A program made the translations under genes and the position numbers. From Lachnospiraceae bacterium MD308 (GTDB lineage: Bacteria > Bacillota > Clostridia > Lachnospirales > Lachnospiraceae): DNA of 64,000 nucleotides. Below the pieces are notes generated by a model that did not search any database, had not been told where the DNA came from, and saw only the letters and a list, made by a program, of their open reading frames with translations. The DNA is taken from NCBI GenBank assembly GCA_000403475.2, contig KE159795.1, positions 348,561 through 412,560 on the forward strand, read 5' to 3'. This document shows positions 11,555 through 20,023 of this stretch, piece by piece (positions within the stretch are counted from its first letter, which is position 1; each line of letters starts with the position of its first letter).

Positions 11555-12844
11555 CTACTTCTGTCCTTCTGCCTCTTTTTCCAGGCGCATCTTTTCCTTA
11601 TACCGCTTTCCGTATGTCCTGCTCCAGATTACAGAAAGAACCAGTCCAAGCACCGCCATCACCAGCATGAAGGTAAAGTATATGTAATATCCTTTCGCGC
11701 CTTCGTATACGTCCAGAGTCTTTCCTGCAATCAGAGGGCAGAGCACTTCCGGCAGATAGCCGAATGTAGAAGCCACGCCAATGGCGATACCGGACACCTC
11801 AAGCGGAACCCCTCCCTCAGTAAGGAAGGAAAAATACAAGCCGAAATTAGAGAACATACCAACATAGATGATGATACATGCAGCAACCATCACAACCATC
11901 TGCGTACTTCCGCTAAGTCTGCTTGCCCCAAGCACTGCCACCATACCAATCGCCATCAGGAAAAAGCCGCCTGCCATAATCTCCCCTTTGCCGAACCTGT
12001 CCGCCGAGAACCCGCCGATGGTGGATGCAAAAGGTCTTGCGTACTGCGCAAGAACCGTAAGTACCGCAGCTACAACCGCACTTGTCCCGATAACATTACT
12101 TGCATACGGTGTAAAATAATAAGAGGACATATTAAACACATAACTGGTAAACATCAGGCATACAACGAACCATACTACCGGCATCTTAAGCACCCTGGCA
12201 ATCTGCGCCCAGGAAACCTTCTCTGCCTTGCCGTCGCTCTTTATCGTCTCCGGCTCTTTCAGGATAAAGATAAAGATGATTGCCACGATGATCGGAGCTA
12301 CAGAATAAAAGATAATGATTCCCTTGATTCCCAGCGCCGGCAATGCCTTCGCCTCAAAGACTCCGAAAATCGCCGTTGCAACTGCCAGGTGCGCTGCATT
12401 GAACACACCGCGCCCTCCTTCAAATATTCCATAAGCGCGGCTCTGCTCCTCTTCTGTCCCCTGAATTCTCACAATCTTCATCAGCGCCGGCCAGAAGGTA
12501 AGCAATGAGGTAAAGCCCCACAGTCCGTAGATGACAAACAATGCTTTAAAGTCTGTAAATACAAGATGCAAAAGTCCGCCAAGCCCTGTAGCCACCATCG
12601 ACATGATCAAGAGCTTCTTTGCCTTGAATTTGTCTGCCAGAACTCCGCCCAGAATATAGGAAAACACACCAAGCAGGCCGTAAGCACTTCCCAATAGCCC
12701 CATCTGGACATTGGTCAGATGATAGAGCTCCTGGTATGCATCATAATAATATGATCTGAAATAGGGAAGACCATATATGATGGAACCTGCAAATGATAAT
12801 AAGACAATCGTAAAGAAGTTCTTTTTAATTCCTGTTTTTTCCAT
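11555..12844 (-). CDS. MFS transporter
   Basis: A 429-aa major facilitator with about twelve membrane segments. The loop 2-3 motif is GGVLADKFKAKKLL, and a second copy-like motif is GGFSADRFGKGE in the second half. The N-terminal part (SIIYGLPYFRSYYYDAY) resembles organic-acid/sugar-phosphate type carriers, but the substrate cannot be read from sequence. The start was moved to 12844: AGGAG lies seven bases upstream, whereas the ATG five codons earlier overlaps that ribosome site. It is the first gene of the MFS-hydrolase operon and is divergent from the APC permease gene. Confidence 0.92.
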   Translation of the reverse strand: MEKTGIKKNFFTIVLLSFAGSIIYGLPYFRSYYYDAYQELYHLTNVQMGLLGSAYGLLGVFSYILGGVLADKFKAKKLLIMSMVATGLGGLLHLVFTDFKALFVIYGLWGFTSLLTFWPALMKIVRIQGTEEEQSRAYGIFEGGRGVFNAAHLAVATAIFGVFEAKALPALGIKGIIIFYSVAPIIVAIIFIFILKEPETIKSDGKAEKVSWAQIARVLKMPVVWFVVCLMFTSYVFNMSSYYFTPYASNVIGTSAVVAAVLTVLAQYARPFASTIGGFSADRFGKGEIMAGGFFLMAIGMVAVLGASRLSGSTQMVVMVAACIIIYVGMFSNFGLYFSFLTEGGVPLEVSGIAIGVASTFGYLPEVLCPLIAGKTLDVYEGAKGYYIYFTFMLVMAVLGLVLSVIWSRTYGKRYKEKMRLEKEAEGQK

Positions 12845-12874
12845 ACACTTTCTCCTCATTTCTTTAATAATATT

Positions 12875-12923
12875 TTAGAAATATTTCTAAGGATATATTA
12901 CCCAATTGTTTCTGAATTGTCAA
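12875..12923 (-). promoter_or_regulatory. Promoter and palindromic operator of the MFS-hydrolase operon
   Basis: On the minus strand TTGACA (12923-12918), a 17-base spacer and TAATAT (12900-12895). Four bases past the -10 box is the perfect 16-bp palindrome TTAGAAATATTTCTAA (12875-12890), at the transcription start. It is placed as a repressor operator. One of the two TetR proteins of the island is the obvious candidate (inference). Confidence 0.7.
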
Positions 12924-12942
12924 TCATGATTATATTTTAATA

Positions 12943-12971
12943 TTGATTATTTTGTTTATATGAATTATAAT
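12943..12971 (+). promoter_or_regulatory. Promoter of the APC permease gene
   Basis: TTGATT, 17-base spacer, TATAAT, divergent from the MFS promoter. An inverted repeat CATAAAA/TTTTATG (12994-13015) lies in the untranslated leader. Confidence 0.65.
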
Positions 12972-13036
12972 AGCAATATAGAAAAACGAATAACATAAAA
13001 GCCTATATTTTTATGAAAAAATAAGGAGGAACACAT

Positions 13037-14452
13037 ATGGCTACAGGTAAAAAAATAAAATTCTGGGAACTTGTTCTGATGAATGTTTCCGCAATCTACG
13101 GTATCCGATGGATTGCAAGGTCTACGGCCGACAGCTTCGGCCTGGGTCTTGCCGGCATCCCTTCCTGGGTAATCTTTATGTTTCTATGCTTCGTCCCCCA
13201 GGCGCTGATGTGCGCAGAACTTGCCGCGGCGTACACATCCGACGGAAGTCTTGGGGAATGGGTAAAGATCGCATTCGGAACAAAATACGGCTTTTTAATC
13301 TCGTGGCTTAACTGGACGGCGAAGCTTTTCTGGTTCGCTTCTTTCCTTACCTTTATGTCCATCAACCTTTCCTATATGGTGGGAAATCCGTCCCTTGCAG
13401 ACAGCAAGATCTTTGTCTTGATTCTGTCGCTGGCAGTCATATGGGTACTTTCCATATTCAGCATGAAAGGAATGACATTCGGAAAGCTGTTCACAAATGT
13501 AGGCTCTTTAGGCTCCACGATACCGACCATTTTCCTGATCGGCATGGCGTTCCTTGCGGTCGTTGTACTTAAGAAAGCTCCCAGCGCTTCTGTCTATACA
13601 GTCGCTTCCATGACACCCAAGCTTAACGGCAACTCTCTGGTAGCCATCTCCGGTATCATCTTTGCTTACACCGGTGCCGAGATTTCCGCTACCTATGTAA
13701 CAGAGATGGAGAACCCGAAAAAGAACTTCCCGAAGGCAATCATCACCGCCGCTGTCTTAATCTGCGTGCTGTATGTGTGCGGTTCCGTTGCAATTACAAG
13801 CTTACTGCCAACTTCTGAGATTCAGGCGTCCACCGGTATCTTAGACTCCCTGACAAAAGCCTGTGAGCTCCTTGGTATTCCTTACCTCTTTGTACAGGTT
13901 GTTGCTGCCGGCATTACCCTCTCCGTAATCGGCGCACTGATCCTCTACATCGGCTTTCCGATCAAGATTTTATTCGGAAACGCAGAAAAAGGAGTATTCC
14001 CGGAGAAATTTACAGAAAACAATGAACACGGTATCCCTGAAAAAGCGATCATCCTGCAGGCAGTGATCATCTCCGTCCTTCTGGCCGCTGTCGCACTGCT
14101 CCCGGGTGTGGACGTCATCTACAATGTACTGGTAACGATGACAGCTCTTACGTCGCTGTTCCCGTATGTACTCCTTTATCTTGCATATATCAAGATTAAG
14201 AAGCAAAAAAAAGATGACCCTGATCTGTACCAGATGACAAAGAACAAAAGCCTCGGTGTGGCTGTCGGTTGGCTGGAACTTATCGTATGCGTGCTTTCCA
14301 TCGCTGCCTCCGCATTCCCGGTAATGGGTACTTTTAAAGACAATATTATCTACGAAATCGAGATGATCGGCGGCGGACTTCTCGTACTGCTATCCGGTAT
14401 CTATATCTGGAAACGATCCGGCCTGAAAAATAAAGTAACACCGATAGAATAA
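13037..14452 (+). CDS. APC-superfamily amino acid permease
   Basis: A 471-aa membrane protein with about twelve hydrophobic segments and the APC pattern of the glutamate/GABA-antiporter-like branch. Examples are ELVLMNVSAIYGIRW in the first helix, FAYTGAEISATYVTEMENPKKNFPKA in two parts (FAYTGAEIS and ENPKKNFPKA), and a charged C-terminal tail. It should carry an amino acid or an amine across the cytoplasmic membrane. AAGGAGG lies upstream of the ATG. It is divergently transcribed from the MFS-hydrolase operon within the island, which suggests a joint uptake or exchange function. It ends in a strong terminator shared with the recombinase gene. Confidence 0.92.
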   Translation: MATGKKIKFWELVLMNVSAIYGIRWIARSTADSFGLGLAGIPSWVIFMFLCFVPQALMCAELAAAYTSDGSLGEWVKIAFGTKYGFLISWLNWTAKLFWFASFLTFMSINLSYMVGNPSLADSKIFVLILSLAVIWVLSIFSMKGMTFGKLFTNVGSLGSTIPTIFLIGMAFLAVVVLKKAPSASVYTVASMTPKLNGNSLVAISGIIFAYTGAEISATYVTEMENPKKNFPKAIITAAVLICVLYVCGSVAITSLLPTSEIQASTGILDSLTKACELLGIPYLFVQVVAAGITLSVIGALILYIGFPIKILFGNAEKGVFPEKFTENNEHGIPEKAIILQAVIISVLLAAVALLPGVDVIYNVLVTMTALTSLFPYVLLYLAYIKIKKQKKDDPDLYQMTKNKSLGVAVGWLELIVCVLSIAASAFPVMGTFKDNIIYEIEMIGGGLLVLLSGIYIWKRSGLKNKVTPIE

Positions 14453-14476
14453 AATTTTCGCTAACGGCAATATAAT

Positions 14477-14509
14477 TCCGGGGCATTTAGACCCCGGATT
14501 ATTTTTTTT
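14477..14509 (+). terminator. Terminator of the APC permease gene
   Basis: TCCGGGG, loop CATTTAGA, CCCCGGA, followed by TTATTTTTTTT. The recombinase stop codon on the other strand lies in this T tract. Confidence 0.9.
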
Positions 14510-16097
14510 CCTCTTTTCTATAAGGATTCTCGAACCGATAATAGATATTGACAGAACCATCCTCATTCGCTTCAATTTTCTTGACAAGTTCCAGCAATAC
14601 ATCTCTTGTAAGCTCCTCTATACTAATATAGTTTTTAAATTTTTCCAACCATTCATTATATTCGAAGTTCTGTTTATCCTTTTCCTCAATCTGCTTTTTT
14701 AAGGATTCTTTCTGCTTTTTCAACGCACAGATGTCCAACTCATATTCTTTGACATAAGCCAGATATTCCTCCTTCGACAGTATATTCTCCATAAGGTTTT
14801 GATAGGTGTTTTTCTTATAGGATTTTTTACGTTCAATTTCACTTTCTATATATTGGAGCTTAAACTCATATCCTTTTCTTCTGTCAATTTCACAGTTCAT
14901 TTTATTCAGATAAGCAATATTCTCAGAAGTCAATATCTCCACGGCCTCATTCTGAATGGCAGACAATACGGTTTCTTTGAGCTGTTCATAATTTACCGCG
15001 TGGCTTGTACACAACTTTTTACTTTGTGTTTTATAGGTCTTGCAGCAATATCCGGTAAAATCATGATTTCCTCTCCGCTCGTATTTTCTAACCATGGCAT
15101 GATGGCAATCCGCACAGAAAAGAATTCCGGAAAAAAGCGAAGCACTCCCCTGACCCTTCACCTCTTTTGTCCGGATTCGCTGTCTTTCCTGCACTTCCTT
15201 AAATATCTCAGGGGAAATGATTGCCTCGTGCATTCCTGTGACCCGTATCCAATTCTCTTTTGGCTGCCTGATATGTTTTTTATCTTTATACGAAAGGTTA
15301 TTGTATTTGTTCTGCACGACATTTCCGATGTACACCTCATTATTCAGTATCGTATGTACGGTTTGGTATGACCAGTATTTTGTCGTGTCGATCTCGTGGG
15401 AATTGCGGTAATTAATACCCAGAACTTTCCTTTTATATAAGGTAGGGATGAGTATCCCTTCCTCCGTAAGTATCTTTGCAATTCTCGCTTTACCGCAGCC
15501 TTTCATATAGAGGCGATATATCTTTTTTACCACCTCCGCTGCATATTCATCTACAATTAAATGGTTGTGATTCTTCGGGTCTTTGATATATCCATAAGGA
15601 CACGAAGCGCCCAGATACTGTCCGGCTTTCATCTTCGCCCGGAATGCGCTCCGGATATTCCCAGACAGATCCTCGCAGTACCACTCATTAACCAATCCGT
15701 TAATCTGCCGGGACTTCTTATTTCCCATATTGAAGGTGTCGGCCCCGTCCACCACTCCAATAAACCGTATACCGAGATTCGGAAAATCCCGGTGCAGATA
15801 CTTCTCAATATGCTCCATATTACGCGAAAATCTAGACTGCGATTTTGCAATCACGATATCAAATTTCCCAAGCTTTGCATCCGTAATCATCCGCTCAAAA
15901 TCCGGCCTTGTATCAAAAAGACCGCTCTCATCATCGTCGGAATACACTTCTGCAATCTGATAATCTTGCTGAAGGGCAAAATCAGTCAACAGAAGCCTCT
16001 GATTTTTTATACTCGCACTGTCGTCTCCTTTTGTCAGCTTATCCCGATCTTCCTTTGACAGCCGAAGATAAAGTGCCGCTCTGTTTCTTTCTGCCAT
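14499..16097 (-). CDS. Large serine recombinase (TndX/TnpX-type)
   Basis: A 532-aa site-specific recombinase. The N-terminal resolvase domain has YLRLSKED with Arg12 and the predicted catalytic Ser14, and the conserved SRFSRN helix. A recombinase domain follows (about 165-270). Next come a zinc ribbon with CADC and the later Cys pair in YCCKTYK and LCTSH, and a Lys/Glu-rich coiled coil (about 400-490). This is the layout of large serine integrases, which join attP and attB without homology and need a directionality factor for excision. AAGGAG lies upstream. A 51-aa ORF ends 13 bases before its start. It is the only integrase in the island and most likely made both junctions. Confidence 0.95.
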   Translation of the reverse strand: MAERNRAALYLRLSKEDRDKLTKGDDSASIKNQRLLLTDFALQQDYQIAEVYSDDDESGLFDTRPDFERMITDAKLGKFDIVIAKSQSRFSRNMEHIEKYLHRDFPNLGIRFIGVVDGADTFNMGNKKSRQINGLVNEWYCEDLSGNIRSAFRAKMKAGQYLGASCPYGYIKDPKNHNHLIVDEYAAEVVKKIYRLYMKGCGKARIAKILTEEGILIPTLYKRKVLGINYRNSHEIDTTKYWSYQTVHTILNNEVYIGNVVQNKYNNLSYKDKKHIRQPKENWIRVTGMHEAIISPEIFKEVQERQRIRTKEVKGQGSASLFSGILFCADCHHAMVRKYERRGNHDFTGYCCKTYKTQSKKLCTSHAVNYEQLKETVLSAIQNEAVEILTSENIAYLNKMNCEIDRRKGYEFKLQYIESEIERKKSYKKNTYQNLMENILSKEEYLAYVKEYELDICALKKQKESLKKQIEEKDKQNFEYNEWLEKFKNYISIEELTRDVLLELVKKIEANEDGSVNIYYRFENPYRKEEKK

Positions 16098-16110
16098 AGA
16101 TACTCCTTAT

Positions 16111-16266
16111 TTAACTCTCCATATGAAGTTTTATGACTGACTCCATACAAGCAACTAAGCTTTTGCTTCCATAAATAATTTTGGCAACTTTTATTGTTTC
16201 TTTATCTGATGGATTCATTTTATCTTCTTTTCTGCTTTTTTTTGTATTAGAAACTTTCTCTGGCAT
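16111..16266 (-). CDS. Small basic 51-aa ORF ahead of the recombinase
   Basis: Not a recognised family. The frame encodes 51 residues starting MPEKVSNTKKSRKEDKM and ending SVIKLHMES. The N-terminal third is very rich in Lys, Arg and Ser; the rest is predicted helical with a single Cys. It ends 13 bases before the recombinase start and on the same strand, so the two are probably co-transcribed. The upstream ribosome site is weak (AAGG about ten bases before the ATG), and codon 17 is an alternative ATG. Small basic proteins next to serine integrases are often directionality factors or regulators; that role is only an inference here. Confidence 0.5.
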   Translation of the reverse strand: MPEKVSNTKKSRKEDKMNPSDKETIKVAKIIYGSKSLVACMESVIKLHMES

Positions 16267-16359
16267 GACCTAAAGCCTTTTTTGATATCATATGTAGAGA
16301 CTTATCAACTTATAACATGCTTTGATATCTTTAAAATTTCTTTCCATTCATGAATACTG

Positions 16360-16389
16360 TTGACAAACCAGAACACAAATTCTTATAAT
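16360..16389 (+). promoter_or_regulatory. Promoter of the chemoreceptor gene
   Basis: TTGACA, 18-base spacer, TATAAT, 55 bases before the ATG. AGGAGGT precedes the start. The rest of the gap towards the small ORF is AT-rich with no other gene. Confidence 0.8.
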
Positions 16390-16444
16390 AATATACAGTG
16401 ATATTATATGTAGTTCACTTATGAATGACTAGGAGGTAAAAAAC

Positions 16445-18418
16445 ATGAAAAGCATTCGGACAAAAATCACCCTATGTCTTATGGTGACAGTCCTGGCTAC
16501 ACAGCTCGTGGTGGGAGCATCCAGTATTACACTCAATTACAACAGCACCATATTAACTGTGGATCAAATGATGAGTGAGACTGCAGTTCTCGCAGCAGAA
16601 CGTATCGAACAGGAACTGGCAGCATATAAAAATGTTGCTATGGACACCGGCTGCGTCCCGCAGCTCCTCGACAAAACTGTCCCCTTGAAAGAGAAACGTT
16701 CGATTATAGACGAACGCGTCAGCATGCACGATTTCCAGCGTGGAAACATCGTCGGTTCGGACGGCATCAGCATATTCGACGGAAATGATTATTCTGACCG
16801 CGAATATGTCAAACAGGCAATGCAAGGCAATGTCTACGTATCAGAACCACTAATCAGCAAGGTGACAGGAGAACTTTCAATCATTGTAGCGGCTCCTATT
16901 TACAAAGAAGGAATCAAGGGTTCCGACATCGAGGGTGTAGTTTATTTCGTCCCCCACGAAACCTTCCTGAATGACATTGTTTCCTCTATCAGTGTCAGCC
17001 AACACAGTCGCGCGTACATGATCAACAGCTCCGGCGACACGATCGCAGATACTACCCTGGAAACGATTACTGTCCAGAACATTGAGAAGGAAGCAGAAAG
17101 CGACTCTTCCCTGAAAGAACTGTCCGAGATTCATTCCGCTATGCGTGATGGCAAGAATGGTTTTGGAGACTACAAGAACGGCAAAAAAAGTATGTTTGCC
17201 GCTTATGCACCGGTAAACGGCACAGACGGGTGGAGTGTGGCAGTTGTCGCTCCACAGTCGGATTATCTGTCTACTACATATTTTGACATTATTATAAACT
17301 TGGTAATGATGGTGCTCGCCATCCTGCTGTCCATCATCGTCGCCTTGAAACTGGCCAACAGTATCAGCCGGCCTATGAAAGCCTGTGCAGAACGTATGCG
17401 CCTGTTAGTGGAGGGTGATTTAGAGTCTCCGGTACCGGAAGTTGTCAGCGAAGATGAGACCGGAATGCTGACACAATCTACTGCCGAACTGGTAGACGGC
17501 CTGTCCATCATCATTCATGATATCAGTTATCTTCTAGGAGAGATGGCGAATCAGAATCTGGATATCCAATCACAGCACCGTGATACTTACGTCGGTGATT
17601 TCCAGAGTATCCTTCACTCCATGGGCAACATGAAGACACAATTAAGCGAGATACTTCATCAGATCGATACTTCCGCAGAAGAGGTATCAAACGCCAGCAA
17701 CCAGGTATCCTCAAGCTCCCAGAGCTTAAGCCAGGGTGCTGTCGAGCAGGCCAGCTCCGTTGAGGAACTCGCTGCCCGAATCAGCGAGATTTCTAACCAG
17801 ATTAAACACACTGCGGACAATGCCCGTGAAGTACGTGAACAAACGCACCATGCAGGCGAAGGCGTTTCTGTCTGCAACCAGCAGATGCAGGAACTGATGA
17901 CCGCCATGGAAAAGATTCAGTCCAGTTCCGATGAGATTGGAAAGATAATAAAGACGATAGAAGACATCGCATTCCAGACTAACATACTGGCGCTTAATGC
18001 TGCCGTAGAAGCTGCGCGGGCCGGTACTGCTGGCAAAGGATTTGCCGTTGTTGCAGATGAAGTCCGCAACCTCGCCAGCAAGTCTGCAAAAGCCGCCCAG
18101 AATACCTCCCTGCTTATTACACATTCCACAGAAGCAGTGCGGACAGGTACAGAGATTGCAACACATACCGCTGATGCTCTGACAAACGTCGTAGAAAATA
18201 TCCAGTCAATGGTTGGTTCTATTGACCAGATTTCCTCCGTATCGAACGAACAGTCCGAGGCTGTTTCCCAGGTCAACGAAGGAATCAACCAGATTTCCTC
18301 TGTCGTACAGAGCAACAGCGCTACGGCCGAGGAAAGCGCAGCAGCCAGCCAGGAGCTTTCTGCGGAGGCGGCTAATCTGAAACAACTAGTCGACCAGTTT
18401 ACACTTGCCAGAAATTAA
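16445..18418 (+). CDS. Methyl-accepting chemotaxis protein, dCache type
   Basis: A 657-aa transmembrane chemoreceptor. Segments in order: a membrane anchor (about 8-28); an extracellular dCache-like sensor (about 35-280) with the [14 protein letters not shown] and GWSVAVVAP elements usual for Cache; a second membrane helix (about 283-303); HAMP (to about 360); and the cytoplasmic signalling helices. The hairpin tip is recognisable ([20 protein letters not shown], then [13 protein letters not shown]). It should relay ligand binding to CheW/CheA. It is the last gene inside the island before the right junction. Its own promoter and terminator make it an independent unit. No che or flagellar genes are in the window. 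Confidence 0.95.
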   Translation: MKSIRTKITLCLMVTVLATQLVVGASSITLNYNSTILTVDQMMSETAVLAAERIEQELAAYKNVAMDTGCVPQLLDKTVPLKEKRSIIDERVSMHDFQRGNIVGSDGISIFDGNDYSDREYVKQAMQGNVYVSEPLISKVTGELSIIVAAPIYKEGIKGSDIEGVVYFVPHETFLNDIVSSISVSQHSRAYMINSSGDTIADTTLETITVQNIEKEAESDSSLKELSEIHSAMRDGKNGFGDYKNGKKSMFAAYAPVNGTDGWSVAVVAPQSDYLSTTYFDIIINLVMMVLAILLSIIVALKLANSISRPMKACAERMRLLVEGDLESPVPEVVSEDETGMLTQSTAELVDGLSIIIHDISYLLGEMANQNLDIQSQHRDTYVGDFQSILHSMGNMKTQLSEILHQIDTSAEEVSNASNQVSSSSQSLSQGAVEQASSVEELAARISEISNQIKHTADNAREVREQTHHAGEGVSVCNQQMQELMTAMEKIQSSSDEIGKIIKTIEDIAFQTNILALNAAVEAARAGTAGKGFAVVADEVRNLASKSAKAAQNTSLLITHSTEAVRTGTEIATHTADALTNVVENIQSMVGSIDQISSVSNEQSEAVSQVNEGINQISSVVQSNSATAEESAAASQELSAEAANLKQLVDQFTLARN

Positions 18419-18424
18419 AAATAC

Positions 18425-18462
18425 GGGTAACTGCAGAACTTTACCGCAGTTACCCTTTTTTA
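18425..18462 (+). terminator. Terminator of the chemoreceptor gene
   Basis: GGGTAACTGC, eleven-base loop, GCAGTTACCC: a perfect 10-bp stem, followed by a run of T. Confidence 0.95.
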
Positions 18463-19025
18463 ATTTTCGTAATAAATTGTCTACCAATATAAAACGCCAC
18501 ACAAGCGTCATTGGCACTTGCCACAGAAATACACTTGATCATCGTATCCACCGTCTGTATCTCTCCTGGCTCTAAAAACACCTGAGACCCGCCCATAGAT
18601 GCCGCATACTCCGAAGTAGTCACTTCATCCTCAAGTTTTATCTTCCCGTCATTCAGAGCATCAAATATCAAAAGCAGCGTCATCACCTTCGTGACACTGG
18701 CCGGAGGTCTTTTTTTGTCCGCTTCCTTCTCAAAAATAATTTGTCCTGTAGAAGTTTCCATCAAAATAGCAGAAGGTGCCGACACAGAATCTTTTCCGCC
18801 GGCTTTTTCCTCCTGCCGTTTCTTTTTTCCGTCTTCTCCTTGCTGTATCTCCTGGTCTTCCCCAGCCGTTTTCTCTTGTGTTTCTCCTGTCACCTCTTCA
18901 CACTGAATCAGCCTTTCGTAGTCATCTCCAAGCCCGATATCGGATGCTATTACCGGAAGCGGCGCACACATCCCGAAAACTACGCTTAGAGACACACCGA
19001 TTACTCTTCGCAGCAAATATTTCAT
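18450..19025 (-). pseudogene. 5' half of split D-Ala-D-Ala carboxypeptidase
   Basis: The N-terminal half of the same DacA/DacF-type enzyme as the fragment ending at 7748. It has a signal peptide (MKYLLRRVIGVSLSVVFG...), then an unusual Glu/Lys/Gln-rich segment (about residues 40-72). The SxxK box is in PPASVTKVMT and the SxN box in SVASANDACVA. Beyond the shared 14-bp core the frame runs into island DNA and adds FYIGRQFITKIKKG before a stop. The product would be a secreted 191-aa stub lacking the KTG box, hence probably inactive. The start at 19025 is nine bases after GGAG; an upstream in-frame ATG overlaps that site. No clear promoter was seen. Confidence 0.93.
18496..18509. repeat. Island attachment core, right junction
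   Basis: A second copy of GCCACACAAGCGTC, identical over 14 bp to 7735-7748. Beyond it the next base differs, then TT matches again. Confidence 0.9.
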
Positions 19026-19092
19026 TAGATAACGCTCCATGATATACTATTATTATTAATGTAAGCGCGGATAATGAAAAATATGCCTGAAA

Positions 19093-19959
19093 TTATCTTT
19101 TCACTCTCACTCTCTCCCTTTCCGGATGCTCTCCCGACCACCCAGCAGGCGGCATCGCCCCGATTCGGTACATATCCTCCTCCGTCAGCTCAAATGAAAA
19201 CAAATCCTGGTTCTGCCTCATCCGCTCCTCGGACGATGACTTCGGAAGAGGAACCACGCCTCTTTGTAGGGCGTACCGCAGGCAGACCTGAGCCGGCGAC
19301 ACGCTGTATTTTGCTGCCAGCTCCACGATCAGCTCATCCTCAAGAACCCTGCCCCTTCCAATAGGGCTCCACGCCTGCACGAGAATCCCCCGCTCCTTAC
19401 AATACGCCACAACCGTCTCCTGCGTATGCCCCGGATGGAACTCAATCTGGTTCACCATAGGCCGGACGCGGCAGTTTTTCAGGAGATTTTCTACATGATG
19501 GGGCAGGAAATTGCTGAGTCCGATCGCCCGCACCTTCCCCGCTTCATAAAGCTCCTCAAGCGCCCGCCACGTCTCGGCATCGATTGTCCTCCACTCCCTG
19601 CAGTCCGGCGACGGCTGCGGCCAGTGGATGAGGTAAAGATCCAGATAGTCCGTTCCGAGCCGTTCAAGGCTTTTAGCAAATGCCTCCTTCGCCGCCTCAT
19701 ACCCCATCTCATCCTTCCACATCTTTGTCGTGATAAAGAACTCCTCCCTGGGAATGCCGCTTGCTTTCACCGCCTGCCCAAGATAAGTCTCTGTTCCATA
19801 AAAGGACGCCGTATCAAAATAGCGGTAGCCGCATGCGATCGCCCGCTTTAGTATCTCAACATTATCCCCCTCTGCCGCCTTGTATGTGCCGAAAGCGACA
19901 CAAGGGATTTCCACCCCGTTATTCAAAACATATGTGTCAGATATACCTGTAAGCCTCAT
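19093..19959 (-). CDS. Aldo/keto reductase
   Basis: A 288-aa NADPH-dependent oxidoreductase of the AKR superfamily, with a TIM barrel. The catalytic tetrad is visible as Asp49 and Tyr54 in YFDTASFYG, Lys79 in FFITTKMW and His112 in LIHWPQ. The NADPH-binding loop near the C-terminus has VVPLPKSSSEERMRQN. It fits the 2,5-diketo-gluconate reductase-like group; the natural substrate is unknown. The start was set at the ATG nine bases after AAAGGA; a TTG seven codons upstream is less likely. It is on the same strand as the split carboxypeptidase, about 68 bases ahead of it. Confidence 0.93.
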   Translation of the reverse strand: MRLTGISDTYVLNNGVEIPCVAFGTYKAAEGDNVEILKRAIACGYRYFDTASFYGTETYLGQAVKASGIPREEFFITTKMWKDEMGYEAAKEAFAKSLERLGTDYLDLYLIHWPQPSPDCREWRTIDAETWRALEELYEAGKVRAIGLSNFLPHHVENLLKNCRVRPMVNQIEFHPGHTQETVVAYCKERGILVQAWSPIGRGRVLEDELIVELAAKYSVSPAQVCLRYALQRGVVPLPKSSSEERMRQNQDLFSFELTEEDMYRIGAMPPAGWSGEHPERERVRVKR

Positions 19960-20023
19960 ATAATCTATTCCTTTCCGCAATCTGCTTCTCTTTTGTTCCC
20001 CGGCTCTCCTGCCACCGCCGCGC

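Larger units (their letters stand above)
7749..18509. mobile_element. 10.76-kb serine-recombinase island inserted in a dac gene
   Basis: The segment is bounded by identical 14-bp direct repeats and interrupts one gene. Joining the outside halves at the repeat restores a continuous carboxypeptidase frame (SANDACVA then MAEFIAG). Inside are two tetR genes, hydrolase, MFS, APC permease, a 51-aa ORF, a large serine recombinase and a chemoreceptor. No conjugation, replication, capsid or packaging genes are seen, so it is not a self-transmissible ICE or an intact phage. Next to the core, element-side arms show inverted symmetry (GAAGAC at 7760-7765 and GTCTAC at 18479-18484, both 12-17 bases from the core), as expected for the attP arms of a serine integrase. 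Confidence 0.88.

Noticed and set aside
11531-12508. 325-codon open frame opposite the MFS gene
   Set aside because: His/Cys/Arg-rich composition without domain signs, antisense to a clear transporter gene, no start signal.
7749-18509. Island as an ICE or prophage
   Set aside because: No relaxase, type IV secretion, replication, capsid or terminase genes. Only a recombinase and cargo are present.
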